From Cherax quadricarinatus (taxonomy: Eukaryota > Arthropoda > Malacostraca > Decapoda > Parastacidae), in contig NC_091378.1 of the NCBI RefSeq assembly GCF_038502225.1, positions 3,571,449-3,635,448 of the forward strand: 64,000 nt of DNA. The letters run 5' to 3'. Made by a program: the position numbers and the translations under genes. The notes under the pieces are model-generated. The model was not told the origin of the DNA. It saw only the letters and a list, made by a program, of their open reading frames with translations, and did no database searches. This document shows, piece by piece, positions 37,926-47,865 of this stretch. Positions within the stretch are counted from its first letter, which is position 1. Each line of letters begins with the position of its first letter.

Positions 37926-38472
37926 CTCTCTAGATGGTCTCTCTCTTTTGTCAGACCATCTGACTCCTTCTAGATGGCGTTCCTTGGTCAGAAGACCATC
38001 TGACTTCTTCTAGATGGCGTTCCTTGGTCAGAAGACCATCTGACTCCTTCTAGATGGCGTTCCTTGGTCAGAAGACCATCTGACTCCTTCTAGATGGCGT
38101 TCCTTGGTCAGAAGACCATCTGACTTCTTCTAGATGGCGTTCCTTGGTCAGAAGACCATCTGACTCCTTCTAGATGGCGTTCCTTGATCAGAAGGCCATC
38201 TGACTCCTTCTAGATGGCGTTCCTTGGTCAGAAGACCATCTGACTCCTTCTAGATGGCGTTCCTTGGTCAGGAGACCATCTGACTCCTTCTAGATGGCGT
38301 TCCTTGGTCAGGAGACCATCTGACTCCTTCTAGATGGCGTTCCTTGGTCAGGAGACCATCTGACTCCTTCTAGATGGCGTTCCTTGGTCAGGAGACCATC
38401 TGACTCCTTCTAGATGGCGTTCCTTGGTCAGGAGACCATCTGACTCCTTCTAGATGGTCTTCCTTGGTCAGG
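37926..38472 (+). repeat. 40-bp tandem array, ~13 copies
   Basis: Unit contains CTTCTAGATGGCGTTCCTTG and GTCAGAAGACCATCTGACTC. AGATGG and CCATCT form an inverted pair inside each unit. Left copies have GTCAGAAGA, right copies GTCAGGAGA, so the array has two homogenised halves. Confidence 0.96.
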
Positions 38473-38516
38473 TGACCCCTCCCTCATCATCGTCCTAGCT
38501 GCCCAGTCCCAGATTT

Positions 38517-38612
38517 GACCTGGTTGACAGCCTGATCAACCAGGTTGTTGGTGCTGGCAGTACACAGAACAACATAGGCACCACAGCCTGGCTGACCAGG
38601 AGATAACTTGCT
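38517..38612 (-). mobile_element. CR1-like LINE 3' fragment
   Basis: CCTGATCAACCAGGTTGTTG and CACCACAGCCTGGCTGACCA resemble the part of the 45,845-46,284 element at 45,920-45,995 (CCTGATCAACTAGGCTGTTA, CACAGCCCGGCTGATCC). Short, non-coding remnant. Confidence 0.7.
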
Positions 38613-39185
38613 CCTAAAGGGCGAGACGTAGTCATAACTATGGAGCTTTATTTATAGGGCAACGTTTCGCTCTAAGCAGGGCTTGGTAAAATTTTGATTA
38701 GGGCGAAACATTGCGTATATACCAGAAATTAAATTAGTGTCAGGCTATCTGTTTTCAGAAAAGGTAATAATTTATTCATCAAATCTATAGATTCTGGGAT
38801 ATCTGCTGACAGAAATGCTTTGCATAACATGTATCGCATTTCCATAATATGCATACACACAGTATCCTTTGGTATACACGGAGGTATTCCTGCGTGACAA
38901 ACTGACGCGTATTTCACTGGTTCCTTGTCCAATCCTCGTCGTTCCAGCGTTCCTGTGTTCACTCCCACGCTGCTCACCTCATAATGTAAACACAAAGATA
39001 GCCCCGACCTGCAGTATATCGTCATTTGCATCCCCTGCCCAGGGCATCCCTGGCATTTTCATTTCTTATTATCTTTATCGTAATTGACACTCTGTCACAT
39101 AGACCATCTTGTTTAAGAAGATTTCCATCTCATGGAATGGTGATTCTGTTAGACAGCGGTGAAGATCCTTTGTGTTGGTTAAAGG
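38613..39185. other. Spacer with three GCGAAACG-type motifs
   Basis: GGGCGAGACGT at 38,619, AACGTTTCGCTC at 38,661 and GGGCGAAACATTG at 38,701 lie within 100 bp in mixed orientation. 38,740-39,180 has overlapping frames up to 100 codons with no recognisable product. Confidence 0.55.
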
Positions 39186-40015
39186 GTATATACACTGAGA
39201 GGCGTGTGTTATTGTATATACATTGAGAGGCGTGTGTTATTGTATATACACTGAAAGGCGTGTGTTACTGTGTATGCACTGAGAGACGTGTGTTACTGTA
39301 TATACACTGAAAGGCGTGTGTTACTGTTTATGCACTGAGAGGCGTGTGTTACTGTACATATACTGAGAGGCGTGTGTTACTGTGTATGCACTGAGAGGCG
39401 TGTGTTACTGTATATACACTGAAAGGCGTGTGTTACTGTTTATGCACTGAGAGGCGTGTGTTACTGTATATACACTGAGAGGCGTGTGTTACTGTTTATG
39501 CACTGAGAGGCGTGTGTTACTCTAAATGCACTGAGAGGCGTGTGTTACTGTATATACACTGAGAGGCGTGTGTTACTGTTTATGCACTGAGAGGCGTGTG
39601 TTACTGTATATACACTGAGAGGCGTGTGTTACTGTTTATGCACTGAGAGGCGTGTGTTACTCTAAATGCACTGAGAGGCGTGTGTTACTGTATATACACT
39701 GAGAGGCGTGTGTTACTGTATATACACTGAGAGGCGTGTGTTACTGTATATACACTGAGAGACGTGTGTTACTGTATATACACTGAGAGGCGTGTGTTAC
39801 TGTATATACACTGAGAGGCGTGTGTTACTGTATATACACTGAGAGGTGTACATCTTAGTGTATACACACTAAGATGTGTGTATTTCTCGGTTACTGTACG
39901 TTGAGAAAGTGTGTGTGTGTGTGTGCATCATAGTATATATACACTGAGAGGTGTATGTCTCTTGGTATATATACAATGAGACGTGTATCTCATAGCGTAT
40001 ATACATTAGATGTTT
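39186..40015 (+). repeat. 28-bp tandem array, ~24 copies, degenerate end
   Basis: Unit CTGAGAGGCGTGTGTTACTG plus TATATACA. A second version with TTTATGCA alternates with it (39,300-39,680), giving a 56-bp sub-period. After 39,850 the copies are increasingly diverged. Confidence 0.95.
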
Positions 40016-40059
40016 ATATGTTATTGCATATACATTGATAGTTTAATCATTATTTTAGT

Positions 40060-40094
40060 TATTAAAGTATTCTTGACTGGTGGTGTACAGGTGA
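40060..40094 (+). repeat. 35-bp dispersed repeat
   Basis: TATTAAAGTATTCTTGACTG plus GTGGTGTACAGGTGA. It is matched in reverse complement at 43,906-43,940 with one clear difference. Confidence 0.85.
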
Positions 40095-40916
40095 TCTGCT
40101 GTCTTAATGACCCTCGTGCAGTAGATAGTCTTTAAACCGAATAAATCAACCAACAAACCAGCCTATGAACCAAACAATAAACCAACTAATAAACTAACAA
40201 AAAAAACCAATAAACCACCCAATGCAGTAATCCATGCAGGGGTACGATAGCCAGAGGCGACACCCGCTAGCTTTCTTGACTGATATCTTCAAAATAGACG
40301 GTCTTTGTACCCTTATATTAACGCAATTCAGGGCGTATATCACCCGCATGTTTGCACGCTCGAATGTACCACGACGGTATGCGCCGGTACACGAAGGTAT
40401 ACGACAAATAGTGAGCCCCAGCGACGGTACACGCACGTAGAGAACTACTCTTGAAAGGGACGAGTCGCGTTTGGAACACCAGCGTCGGAACGCGACGGTA
40501 CCCCCAGACGCTCACCAGACGGTGCACGATGGTGCACCAAACCATCACCGATTGTACCCTCGCATACCAACCAACCAAAGCCCTACCAAATTGTACCCCT
40601 GGAAATAAAAAAAGGCCAAACGAATAATGGCATTCTCTAAGTTTGTTGCTGTCTCGGCCATTGATATGCAAATGCCCACCCAATTAAATAATTAAGAAAA
40701 TTTACCGCCCGGGGAAAAAAACCTCATGTAACTGCTAAGAATTTTAGGCAAATGAGACACAACTTTTAAGATGGTAAAGTATCTTAATGTAACTCTTACT
40801 TGCTTGATCTTCTTGTTCCTTTATAAAGTCAAGCCGTTTGTTATACCCTTGGCGAGTATTTTTATTAGTAGGGTTGTGCTGTACCCCCCCTCACGAGCTT
40901 ACTGCTTCTCCACGGA

Positions 40917-40918
<2 letters not shown>
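40095..40918. other. Unique-looking spacer
   Basis: Starts with AACCAA-type low complexity at 40,140-40,220. The stretch 40,360-40,560 has irregular CGACGGTAC/GCGACGGTAC words, perhaps a decayed array. Short frames here show no known protein. Confidence 0.5.

Positions 40919-40980
<62 letters not shown>
40919..40980 (+). repeat. (AAT)n microsatellite
   Basis: About 20 AAT units. Confidence 0.96.
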
Positions 40981-41063
40981 CTTCCACTTAAATTATAGAA
41001 AATTCTTTCAACGTCAAGCGTATACATACATACATACACACTCTCACACACCTATTTATGTAA

Positions 41064-41064
<1 letters not shown>

Positions 41065-41139
<75 letters not shown>
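41065..41139 (+). repeat. (TA)n-(TG)n microsatellite
   Basis: A short TA run followed by about 27 TG units. Confidence 0.95.
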
Positions 41140-41143
<4 letters not shown>

Positions 41144-41146
41144 GTA

Positions 41147-41525
41147 AAACTGGTCACTTAACAAGAACTCATTTAAAATTAAGTCCTTTCTAAAAATTTT
41201 CTCTTATACGTTTAAAGATATATTTTTTCATTTATGTTAATGTAAAAATTAATAATTTTGTACCAAAAGAACCTTAGAAAACTTACCTGACCTTATTATA
41301 AAAAGCGCAATTTAATTTAGCCTAATCCAACTAAATATATTTTAGATAAGTTTACAACAATTTAATAATAAACAAACACAATAAAATATATTTTTTTTAG
41401 TTAGGTTCAAAATGATTTTTGCGAAATTATTATATACACAAATTTTCGCTTGCGTTATTCGTTATTCGGCAAGAAGACCGCTGCTATTTAAGCCAAAATC
41501 ACAAGTTTTACCTATTCGGCACGAC

Positions 41526-41527
<2 letters not shown>
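41147..41527 (+). mobile_element. AT-rich dispersed element, longer copy
   Basis: Shares its first ~250 bp with 23,938-24,198 and continues with TTTAGTTAGGTTCAAAATGA, TTTTCGCTTGCGTTATTC, GGCAAGAAGACCGCTGCTAT and TTTACCTATTCGGCACGACA before entering (TA)n. No coding capacity. Both copies end in (TA)n, suggesting the microsatellite belongs to the element or marks its insertion site. Confidence 0.85.
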
Positions 41528-41617
<90 letters not shown>

Positions 41618-41628
41618 TATATACACAC
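41528..41628. repeat. (TA)n microsatellite
   Basis: About 45 TA units and a TACATA interruption. Confidence 0.95.
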
Positions 41629-42805
41629 GTTAGACAAACGACAAATAAAACTCTGATGCGAAATTCCAACCAGTCAGAATTTTTTTACTCCCTCTTAAAA
41701 AAGGCATATAAAAAATCAATTTATGTACGTGTCGTCCCGTTGATTATCTTAATTCCCTGTGACACATTCCGTAACAGCAGTTCGAGGCTGAATCTCAAGA
41801 CCCGACAGTGTCTTTAGCTGCGCAGCTCGAGTGTACAAGACAATGATCTCCTTGAAGTGTTAGCAGAGGCCAGAATCCTCGATTATCCAGCTGGTATTTT
41901 CGCCTCTGATGGCCTCCTGACGCTGCTGACAGTGATCCTCTGACGCTACAATTGTTTATCATTATTCTTATCAAGAGGTCAATCAGGCAGGTAGCTGTCA
42001 GATACTTGTCAGTTGGGAAACAAACCTTCTATCTTTATCAACCTTCTGATCTACCAAGACTCACTCTGAAAATACTTCAGTTACCCCGGTAACCTGAATT
42101 AAATTAATATCTGCCGTTTAAAAGGCTGGGTTGAAGGCTGTTATACGTAATTTTCTGGCTTGTGGCAATTGCGAATTAAAGACGTAACGTTACAATAACG
42201 TTTCGGTCCGACTTGAACCATTAAATGGCCCTAGTGGGACCGAAACATCGTTTTATGTTGGTTATCTATGCATTAATCCAGGTATTGTGACCTTTTACTC
42301 CTTCTTCACCTCTGCAACTCCCAATGGCCATAATCAAATAAATTCAATATATGAACCTTGAATGTAGCATTTTAAATGGCAGACAGGGAATTCAAGCGTG
42401 GGAAAGCTTAGAAATTATAAGCTTGAAGGAGATCTGAACTGAAGGCTTAAAAGAACGTGATTCCCTTTAGACATACATTGTAAACTCGTGGCCTTGTGTC
42501 GAGATATCTCCAATTCATTTTGCTCTACTTATCTCTCTTTAATTCTCTCTTATTTTTTCCCTCTTCCTCTTTCTTCCAGACGAAGGAGAATTATGACACA
42601 ATGGAGAATAACGTCAGAAAAAAAATAATCTATTCCAGTGTGGATATTTCTTGCATAAGATTATGTGATAATTATATTTTAAATCTGAGATTGACTTTTA
42701 TATATTAATTATCGTGGGAGAGTCAGGGGGGATTTTTTTTTTCGTGAGACACTGGCGCAGTTTCAGGAGTAGGTACGACAGGGCCCAAGAGGAAGGTTCT
42801 AGCTG
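41629..42805. other. Mostly unique spacer
   Basis: About 1.2 kb, AT-rich, no tandem array. It contains the short foldback at 42,190-42,255. A 70-codon frame at 42,496-42,708 has no recognisable match. No gene called. Confidence 0.5.
42190..42255. repeat. Short foldback with CGTTTCGGTCC / GGGACCGAAAC
   Basis: AACGTTTCGGTCCGACTTGA at 42,197 faces GTGGGACCGAAACATCG at 42,234, forming an inverted repeat with a loop of about 30 bp. It resembles the other foldbacks built around CGAAACG. Confidence 0.7.
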
Positions 42806-43062
42806 ATTATCAAATGGTACACAATACCGACAGGTTGGTAGATAAGACACATAGGCAACTTTATTCCGAAACGTTTCGCCTACAGAGTACAGAAAGTAGG
42901 CTGAGGGACTGACAGCCTCAAATCTACGTCTTCAAGGGTGATGGACTGATTACATCGTCTTCACATATCCACCGCTCCCTCCTACTTTCTGTACTCGACT
43001 GAAGAAGCCTACTGTGTAGGCGAAACGTTTCGGAATAATGTTGCCTAGGTGTCTTATCTACC
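42806..43062. mobile_element. 257-bp foldback element with 13-bp flanking repeat
   Basis: The left arm from 42,837 (GGTAGATAAGACACATAGGC, then TTATTCCGAAACGTTTCGCC) is the reverse complement of the right arm ending at 43,062 (GGCGAAACGTTTCGGAATAA, then GTGTCTTATCTACC). The right arm has about 20 extra bases (around GAAGAAGCCTACTGTG). The middle holds AGGCTGAGGGACTGACAGCC, whose reverse complement contains the CAGTCCCTCAG core of the 28-bp and 52-bp arrays. AAGGTTCTAGCTG occurs exactly at 42,793-42,805 and again at 43,063-43,075, like a target-site duplication. It has no coding frame. The long flanking duplication suggests LINE-type insertion, while the inverted arms look like a DNA transposon, so the class is open. 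Confidence 0.8.
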
Positions 43063-43077
43063 AAGGTTCTAGCTGGA

Positions 43078-43375
43078 GGTGTGGTCTACGACCACGATAG
43101 GTCTGGTCTACGACCATGATAGGCCTGGACTACGCTAGACCTGGTCTACTACCACGATAGGCCCTGTCTACAACCACGATAGGCCTGGTCTACGACCACG
43201 ATGGGCCTGGTCTACGACCACGACAAACCTGATCTACGACCACAATAGGCCCTGTCTACAACCACGATAGGCCTGGTCTACGACCACGATGGGCCTGGTC
43301 TACGACCACGACAGACCTGATCTACGACCACAATAGGCCCTGTCTACAACCACGATAGGCCTGGTAAAGACCAGT
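43078..43375 (+). repeat. 22-bp array, ~13 copies
   Basis: Unit GGCCTGGTCTACGACCACGA plus TA. Four-unit (88-bp) blocks recur, as shown by CACGATGGGCCTGG at 43,197 and 43,285. Confidence 0.93.
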
Positions 43376-43467
43376 ATAGGCCTCATTTGTAATCAGCACA
43401 CACCCTCGCTCAATGTCGCCTTTGATACACTATCTGAAGAAAGAAAAAACACCAGCACAGATAGTGG

Positions 43468-43757
43468 AAACGTAGGGCAGCAAGTGGGCGAAACGTGGGG
43501 CAGCAAGTGGGCGAAACGTAGGGCAGCAAGTGGGCGAAACGTAGGGTAGCAAGTGTGCGAAACGTGGGGCAGCAAGTGGGCGAAACGTGGGGCATCAAGT
43601 GGACGAAACGTGTGGGGAGCAAGTGGGCGAAATGTAGGGAAGCAAGTGGGGGAAACGTAGGGAAGCAAGTGGGCGAAACGTTGGGGGCAGCAAGTGGGCG
43701 AAACGTTGGGGCAGCAAGTGGGCGAAACATGGGGCAGCAAGTGGGCGAAACGTGGGA
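43468..43757 (+). repeat. 23-bp array built on GGGCGAAACGT
   Basis: About 12-13 copies of a unit of GGGCGAAACGTGGGGCAGCA plus AGT, with indels (TTGGGGG, GTGTGGGGAG). It is an amplified form of the motif scattered elsewhere in the window. Frames on the minus strand (Pro/Thr/Phe-rich) are not genes. Confidence 0.94.
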
Positions 43758-44267
43758 TATACGATTTTCCTCAAGTCAATACTGACTTCATCTTAAACAT
43801 TACTGAGTCGACTATATAACACCAGCAAAAAATTTTCCACGAGTCGCTGACTGACTCACTCACTAACTTTGGTTTGAATCCTATCTACTACACGATGGCT
43901 ACTTGTCACCTGTACACCTCCAGTCAAGAATACTTTAATACCTAAAATATAGAGACATCTCTCCACTGCCCTCCCTCAGAAACAGAGAGTAGAGATAGAG
44001 ACAGAAAGAAGAGACAGAAGGAGAGAAAGAGAGATAGAGTGAGAGATAGAGAATCATTCACTCTATCTACTATCATTCTCATTATATTTTGACGAGATTA
44101 TACATTCTGGAGATGCAATCTGCGTCCCCTATCCTGACATATCACCAGCCTTATGGTCTTTATTTGGCTGGCAGTTCCAGGACCTCAACTGGAGACCCAC
44201 TGATGTGTCCTGGGTACTGGCAGTGGCTAGGGTGCTGAGTGCTGGGTGCCTGGAGCACATTGATGTA
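43758..44267. other. Spacer with inverted 35-bp repeat and GA-rich tract
   Basis: 43,906-43,940 is the reverse complement of 40,060-40,094. 43,980-44,055 is AGAGA-rich. 44,090-44,267 appears unique. No gene seen. Confidence 0.6.
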
Positions 44268-44392
44268 TTCTATTATTATTATTATTATTATTTCATTTGT
44301 GATAGTAACAGTAGTAGTAGTAGTAATAGTAGTAGCAGTAGTAATAGTAGTAGTAGCAGTAGCAGTAGTAGTAGTAACAGCAGCAGTAGTAC
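44268..44392 (+). repeat. (TAT)n and (AGT)n microsatellites
   Basis: TAT run to about 44,296, then AGT with AGC/AAT variants from 44,303. Confidence 0.94.
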
Positions 44393-44466
44393 ATTAAAAA
44401 AAAGCGTAAAACGTGAGAAGTCACGAAATCGCTTGGAATTTCACTATCCTTTCAGAGTGGTTGTTT

Positions 44467-44468
<2 letters not shown>

Positions 44469-44513
<45 letters not shown>

Positions 44514-44571
44514 TATATATATATATATATATACTATATATATATATATATACTATATATATATATATATA
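44469..44571. repeat. (TA)n microsatellite
   Basis: TA run with three TACTATA breaks, directly before the 3' end of the next element. Confidence 0.95.
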
Positions 44572-45467
44572 TCCTCAGAGAAGACAATAAACGTACCTCA
44601 GAGAAAACTCAAGGTTCTCCCCGGAGCTGTTTGAATATTTTCTTCTCCTACCACCCCCTATATTTTATATTCTATGTGAACATTTATTAATAAACAGAAT
44701 ACATTTACAGAAAATACAAACATTAATACAATGGTACAATATATTAAAGATTATGAATTTCCTCCAGCTCCTCCGAAGCCGGACGCGAACCAAGTATGCA
44801 GCAAGCATTTCCCGTCTGGATGGCCATGTTGAGGCGCTGGAACATGAAAGTGGCTGCTCTTGGGTCCCTGGTGGTGTCGATGAGTCTGGAACCCAATTCA
44901 TTAAGGAAACGTGTGGCATGTTTTCTCCATGATCCCAAGGTCTCTGATCCCACTGGGATAAATTCATAGTGTTGGCTTATGTTCCTGTACTTGCTGATCT
45001 TGTACTCCTCACTGTGGTCAGCAGCTCCTCCCTGTCGCCCGACACTGTGATGGATATAGGTGTCAGCCAGTGTGGACACACAGGTACAGTCCCATGCTAA
45101 GAGCTTGCCATTCTTCCAATGATAGATGGTGATCCCGTCGGGGCAGTTTGCTGGGTTGTGGGTATTGTTGGCTGCTAGTGATCAGGGCTCCCTCTCTGCT
45201 GGGCATCCAGCTGTAGCAAGGGTTCTCTTTATGATGTCGTTGACCTCATTGTGTCTTGCATGCCAGCCCTTGGTTTTGGAACAGTTAAGACCATGTAGAC
45301 CGTATTGGTCTGCTTGCGCTTCGCCGCAATTGCACGTATATTCTGTGTGAATTGGGGCAGCAAGGCGCAGAGCCACTGCAATATGGAGGATCTTAGGGTC
45401 GAGGCGTGTTCCCATTGCCGATATGGGAACTCTTTGGAGGAAGTCCCCGGAGTGATGTGCACTCACA

Positions 45468-45470
<3 letters not shown>
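44572..45470 (-). pseudogene. Non-LTR retrotransposon polyprotein, C-terminal part with one stop
   Basis: Minus strand, 45,466 to 44,744, about 240 codons in a single frame. First part: VPISAMGTRLDPKILHIAVA, LRLAAPIHT, CNCGEAQADQYGLHGLNCSK and HNEVNDIIKRTLATAGCPAE. The Cys/His spacing resembles the zinc-binding motif after the reverse transcriptase in several invertebrate LINEs. An in-frame TGA lies at 45,184-45,182. The frame then continues unchanged through CPDGITIYHWKNGKLLAWDC, then TCVSTLADTY, FIPVGSETLGSW and FMFQRLNMAIQTGNACCILG, a typical C-terminal end of such elements. 44,572-44,743 is the 3' UTR, ending against (TA)n. The reverse transcriptase core is absent (5' truncation). Confidence 0.85.

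Positions 45471-45520
<50 letters not shown>
45471..45520. repeat. (TA)n microsatellite
   Basis: About 24 TA units between two copies of the same retrotransposon 3' end. Confidence 0.95.
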
Positions 45521-45525
<5 letters not shown>

Positions 45526-45823
45526 TAAATATAGGGACGTACCACCTCTAGAACTTTACTGGGGACCCTCATCCTCAGAGAAGACAATAAACGTACCTCA
45601 GGGAAAACTCAAGGTTCTCTCCGGAGTTGTTTGAACATTTTCTTCTCCTAACACCCCCTATAATTTATGTTATATGTGTACTTTATTAAAAGACAGAATA
45701 CATTGATAGAAAACACAATCACAAGTACATTGGTACAATATATCAAAGGTTATGAATCTCTTCCAGCTCCTCCGAAGCCGGACGCAAGCCCAGTATGCAG
45801 CATGCATTTCCCCTCTGGATGGC
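45521..45823 (-). mobile_element. Second copy of the same LINE 3' end
   Basis: CCTCAGAGAAGACAATAAAC through GAAGCCGGACGCAAGCCCAG and CTCTGGATGGCCATA match 44,572-44,827 with scattered differences, same orientation. This copy extends about 50 bp further at the 3' end (TAGGGACGTACCACCTCTAG). It is cut on its right by a short (TA)n. Confidence 0.88.
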
Positions 45824-45844
45824 CATATATATATATATATATAT

Positions 45845-46280
45845 ACCTGGAGGTTGCCTGGAGGTTATTCCGGGGATCAACGCCCCCGCGGCCCGGTCCA
45901 TGACCAGGCCTCCCGATGGATCAGGGCCTGATCAACTAGGCTGTTACTGCTGGCCGCACGCAGTCCGACGTACGAGCCACAGCCCGGCTGATCCGGCACT
46001 GATTTTAGGTATCTGTCCAGCTCTCTCTTGAAGGCAGCCAGGGGTTTATTGGCAATTCCCCTAATGCTTGATGGGAGGCTGTTGAACAGTTTTGGGCCCC
46101 GGACACTTATGGTGTTTTCTCTTAGTGTACCAATGGCGCCCCTACTTTTTATTGGCGGCATTTTGCATCGCCTGCCCAGTCTTTTACTTTCGTAGGGAGT
46201 GATTTCTGTGTGCAGATTTGGGACCATTCCTTCCAAGATTTTCCAAGTGTAGATTATGATATATCTCTCCCTCCTGCGTT

Positions 46281-46284
<4 letters not shown>
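45845..46284 (-). mobile_element. CR1/jockey-like LINE C-terminus and 3' UTR
   Basis: Minus strand, about 46,284 to 45,880: RRRERYIIIYTWKILEGMVP, then TPYESKRLGRRCKMPPI, RGPKLFNSLPSSIRGI and LAAFKRELDRYLKSVPDQPG, followed by a Cys/Gly-rich end. This is the known C-terminal tail after the RT of CR1/jockey-type elements. The reading frame has no internal stop over 135 codons. The upstream side is cut at (TA)n at 46,284, so it is severely 5'-truncated. Left end at a short (TA)n. Confidence 0.85.

Positions 46285-46356
<72 letters not shown>
46285..46356. repeat. (TA)n microsatellite
   Basis: TA run with two TGTA breaks, joining head-to-head retrotransposon fragments. Confidence 0.95.
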
Positions 46357-46950
46357 GGAGATGTCATGTCTGAGGGCAATGTGTGGTGTGAATATAATGC
46401 AGAGAATTCGTAGTTTGGAAGTTAGGAGGAGCTGCGGGATTACTAAAACTGTTGTCCAGAGGGCTGAGGAAGGGTTGTTGAGGTGGTTCGGACATGTAGA
46501 GAGAATGGAGCGAAACAGAATGACTTCAGGAGTGTATCAGTCTGTAGTGGAAGGAAGGCGGGGTAGGGGTCGGCCTAGGAAAGGTTGGAGAGAGGGGGTA
46601 AAGGAGGTTTTGTGTGCGAGGGGCATGCGTGAGCATGCGTGAGCATGGGCAGGCATGCGTGAGCGTGTTTGATAGGAGTGAATGGAGACAAATGGTTTTT
46701 AATACTTGACGTGCTGTTGGAGTGTGAGCAAAGTAACATTTATGAAGGGGTTCAGGGAAACCGGCAGGCCGGACTTGAGTCCTGGAGATGGGAAGTACAG
46801 TGCCTGCACTCTGAAGGAAGGGTGTTAATGTTGCAGTTTAAAAACTGTAGTGTAAAGCACCCTTCTGGCAAGACAGTGATGGAGTGAATGATGGTGAAAG
46901 TTTTTCTTTTTCGGGCCACCCTGCCTTGGTGGGAATCGGCCAGTGTGATA
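46357..46950 (+). mobile_element. Non-LTR retrotransposon C-terminus and 3' tail
   Basis: Plus strand, 46,357-46,642: RAMCGVNIMQRIRSLEVRRS, CGITKTVVQRAEEGLLRWFG, HVERMERNRMT and RRGRGRPRKGWREGVKEVL, the C-terminal module (LRWFGHVERM...GRPRKRW) common in invertebrate LINE reverse transcriptases. A stop at 46,640 falls in a small local expansion of GCATGCGTGA. Beyond it another frame reads VFDRSEWRQMVFNT and stop, so the expansion shifted the frame. The 3' tail includes the segment amplified at position 1-283 and ends in GGGCCACCCTGCCTTGGTGG and CGGCCAGTGTGATAATAATA. 5'-truncated at (TA)n. Confidence 0.85.
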
Positions 46951-47087
46951 ATAATAAAAAAAATATATATATAATCAGCATATATAATGCAGCTCCAGAG
47001 CTGCTCTTAAGAAAAAGTTTCGCTCTCGGGAGAGTTTACGCAGATATGAGCGAAACATAGCATGCATACGTGGCGCAGCACCACACC

Positions 47088-47216
47088 TTGCTACGACTGC
47101 GTTACGACTGCGATACGACCGCGCTACGACTGCGCTACGGCCGCGCTACGACTGCGTTACGACTGCGCTACGACCGCGCTACGACTGCGCTACGACCGCG
47201 CTACAACTGCGCTGGG
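47088..47216 (+). repeat. 11-bp CpG-rich array
   Basis: About 11-12 copies of GCTACGACTGC / GCTACGACCGC. Two GAGCGAAAC-type motifs lie just before it (47,018 and 47,048). Confidence 0.93.
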
Positions 47217-47334
47217 CTGGTAACGCAATCATGGCAAGTTAGTACACAGCGGCGACCTGTCATGCTGTCTCGACACTTGGGTAATATGTTAGGCACTGCA
47301 TGGCCCCTACAGTTTTAGCGCTTTCCAAGGAATA

Positions 47335-47370
47335 TTAAAATAATAATAATATCAATAATAACAATAAATG

Positions 47371-47418
<48 letters not shown>

Positions 47419-47428
47419 TGTAATATGT

Positions 47429-47512
<84 letters not shown>
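47335..47512. repeat. (AAT)n and (TA)n microsatellites
   Basis: AAT run 47,335-47,417 and TA run 47,430-47,512. Confidence 0.95.
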
Positions 47513-47513
<1 letters not shown>

Positions 47514-47865
47514 CTAGAAAGTACTCAAAAATCTCTTATTGAAAAAAATATCAATAATTTAGACGTTTAAAGTTTGTGTGTTAACTTTTGACAGATTTAA
47601 CGGAGCAATAAACAAGGTATAGATCTGGGAGATGCATTTCTTGCTTGCAAAAACTAGACTGCAATTAGTGTTACTGATGATGCTGTCGTTGTTTTGGGTG
47701 ATGGAGCTCTGCGGGGGGGAAGGGGCAGGTAGAGCTTGTCACTGTTAGAGCTTAATGTGGAGGCTGATAGAGTAGAGCTCTGGGGTGGGGTTCCCCGTCT
47801 TAGGGAGATGAGAGATCACCGATGCTGTTGTTTTTGATGCTGGTGGGTACTGGCGGTGGTAGGGT
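47513..47865. other. Spacer, nothing recognised
   Basis: About 350 bp of ordinary sequence without a frame or repeat I can name. Confidence 0.5.
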
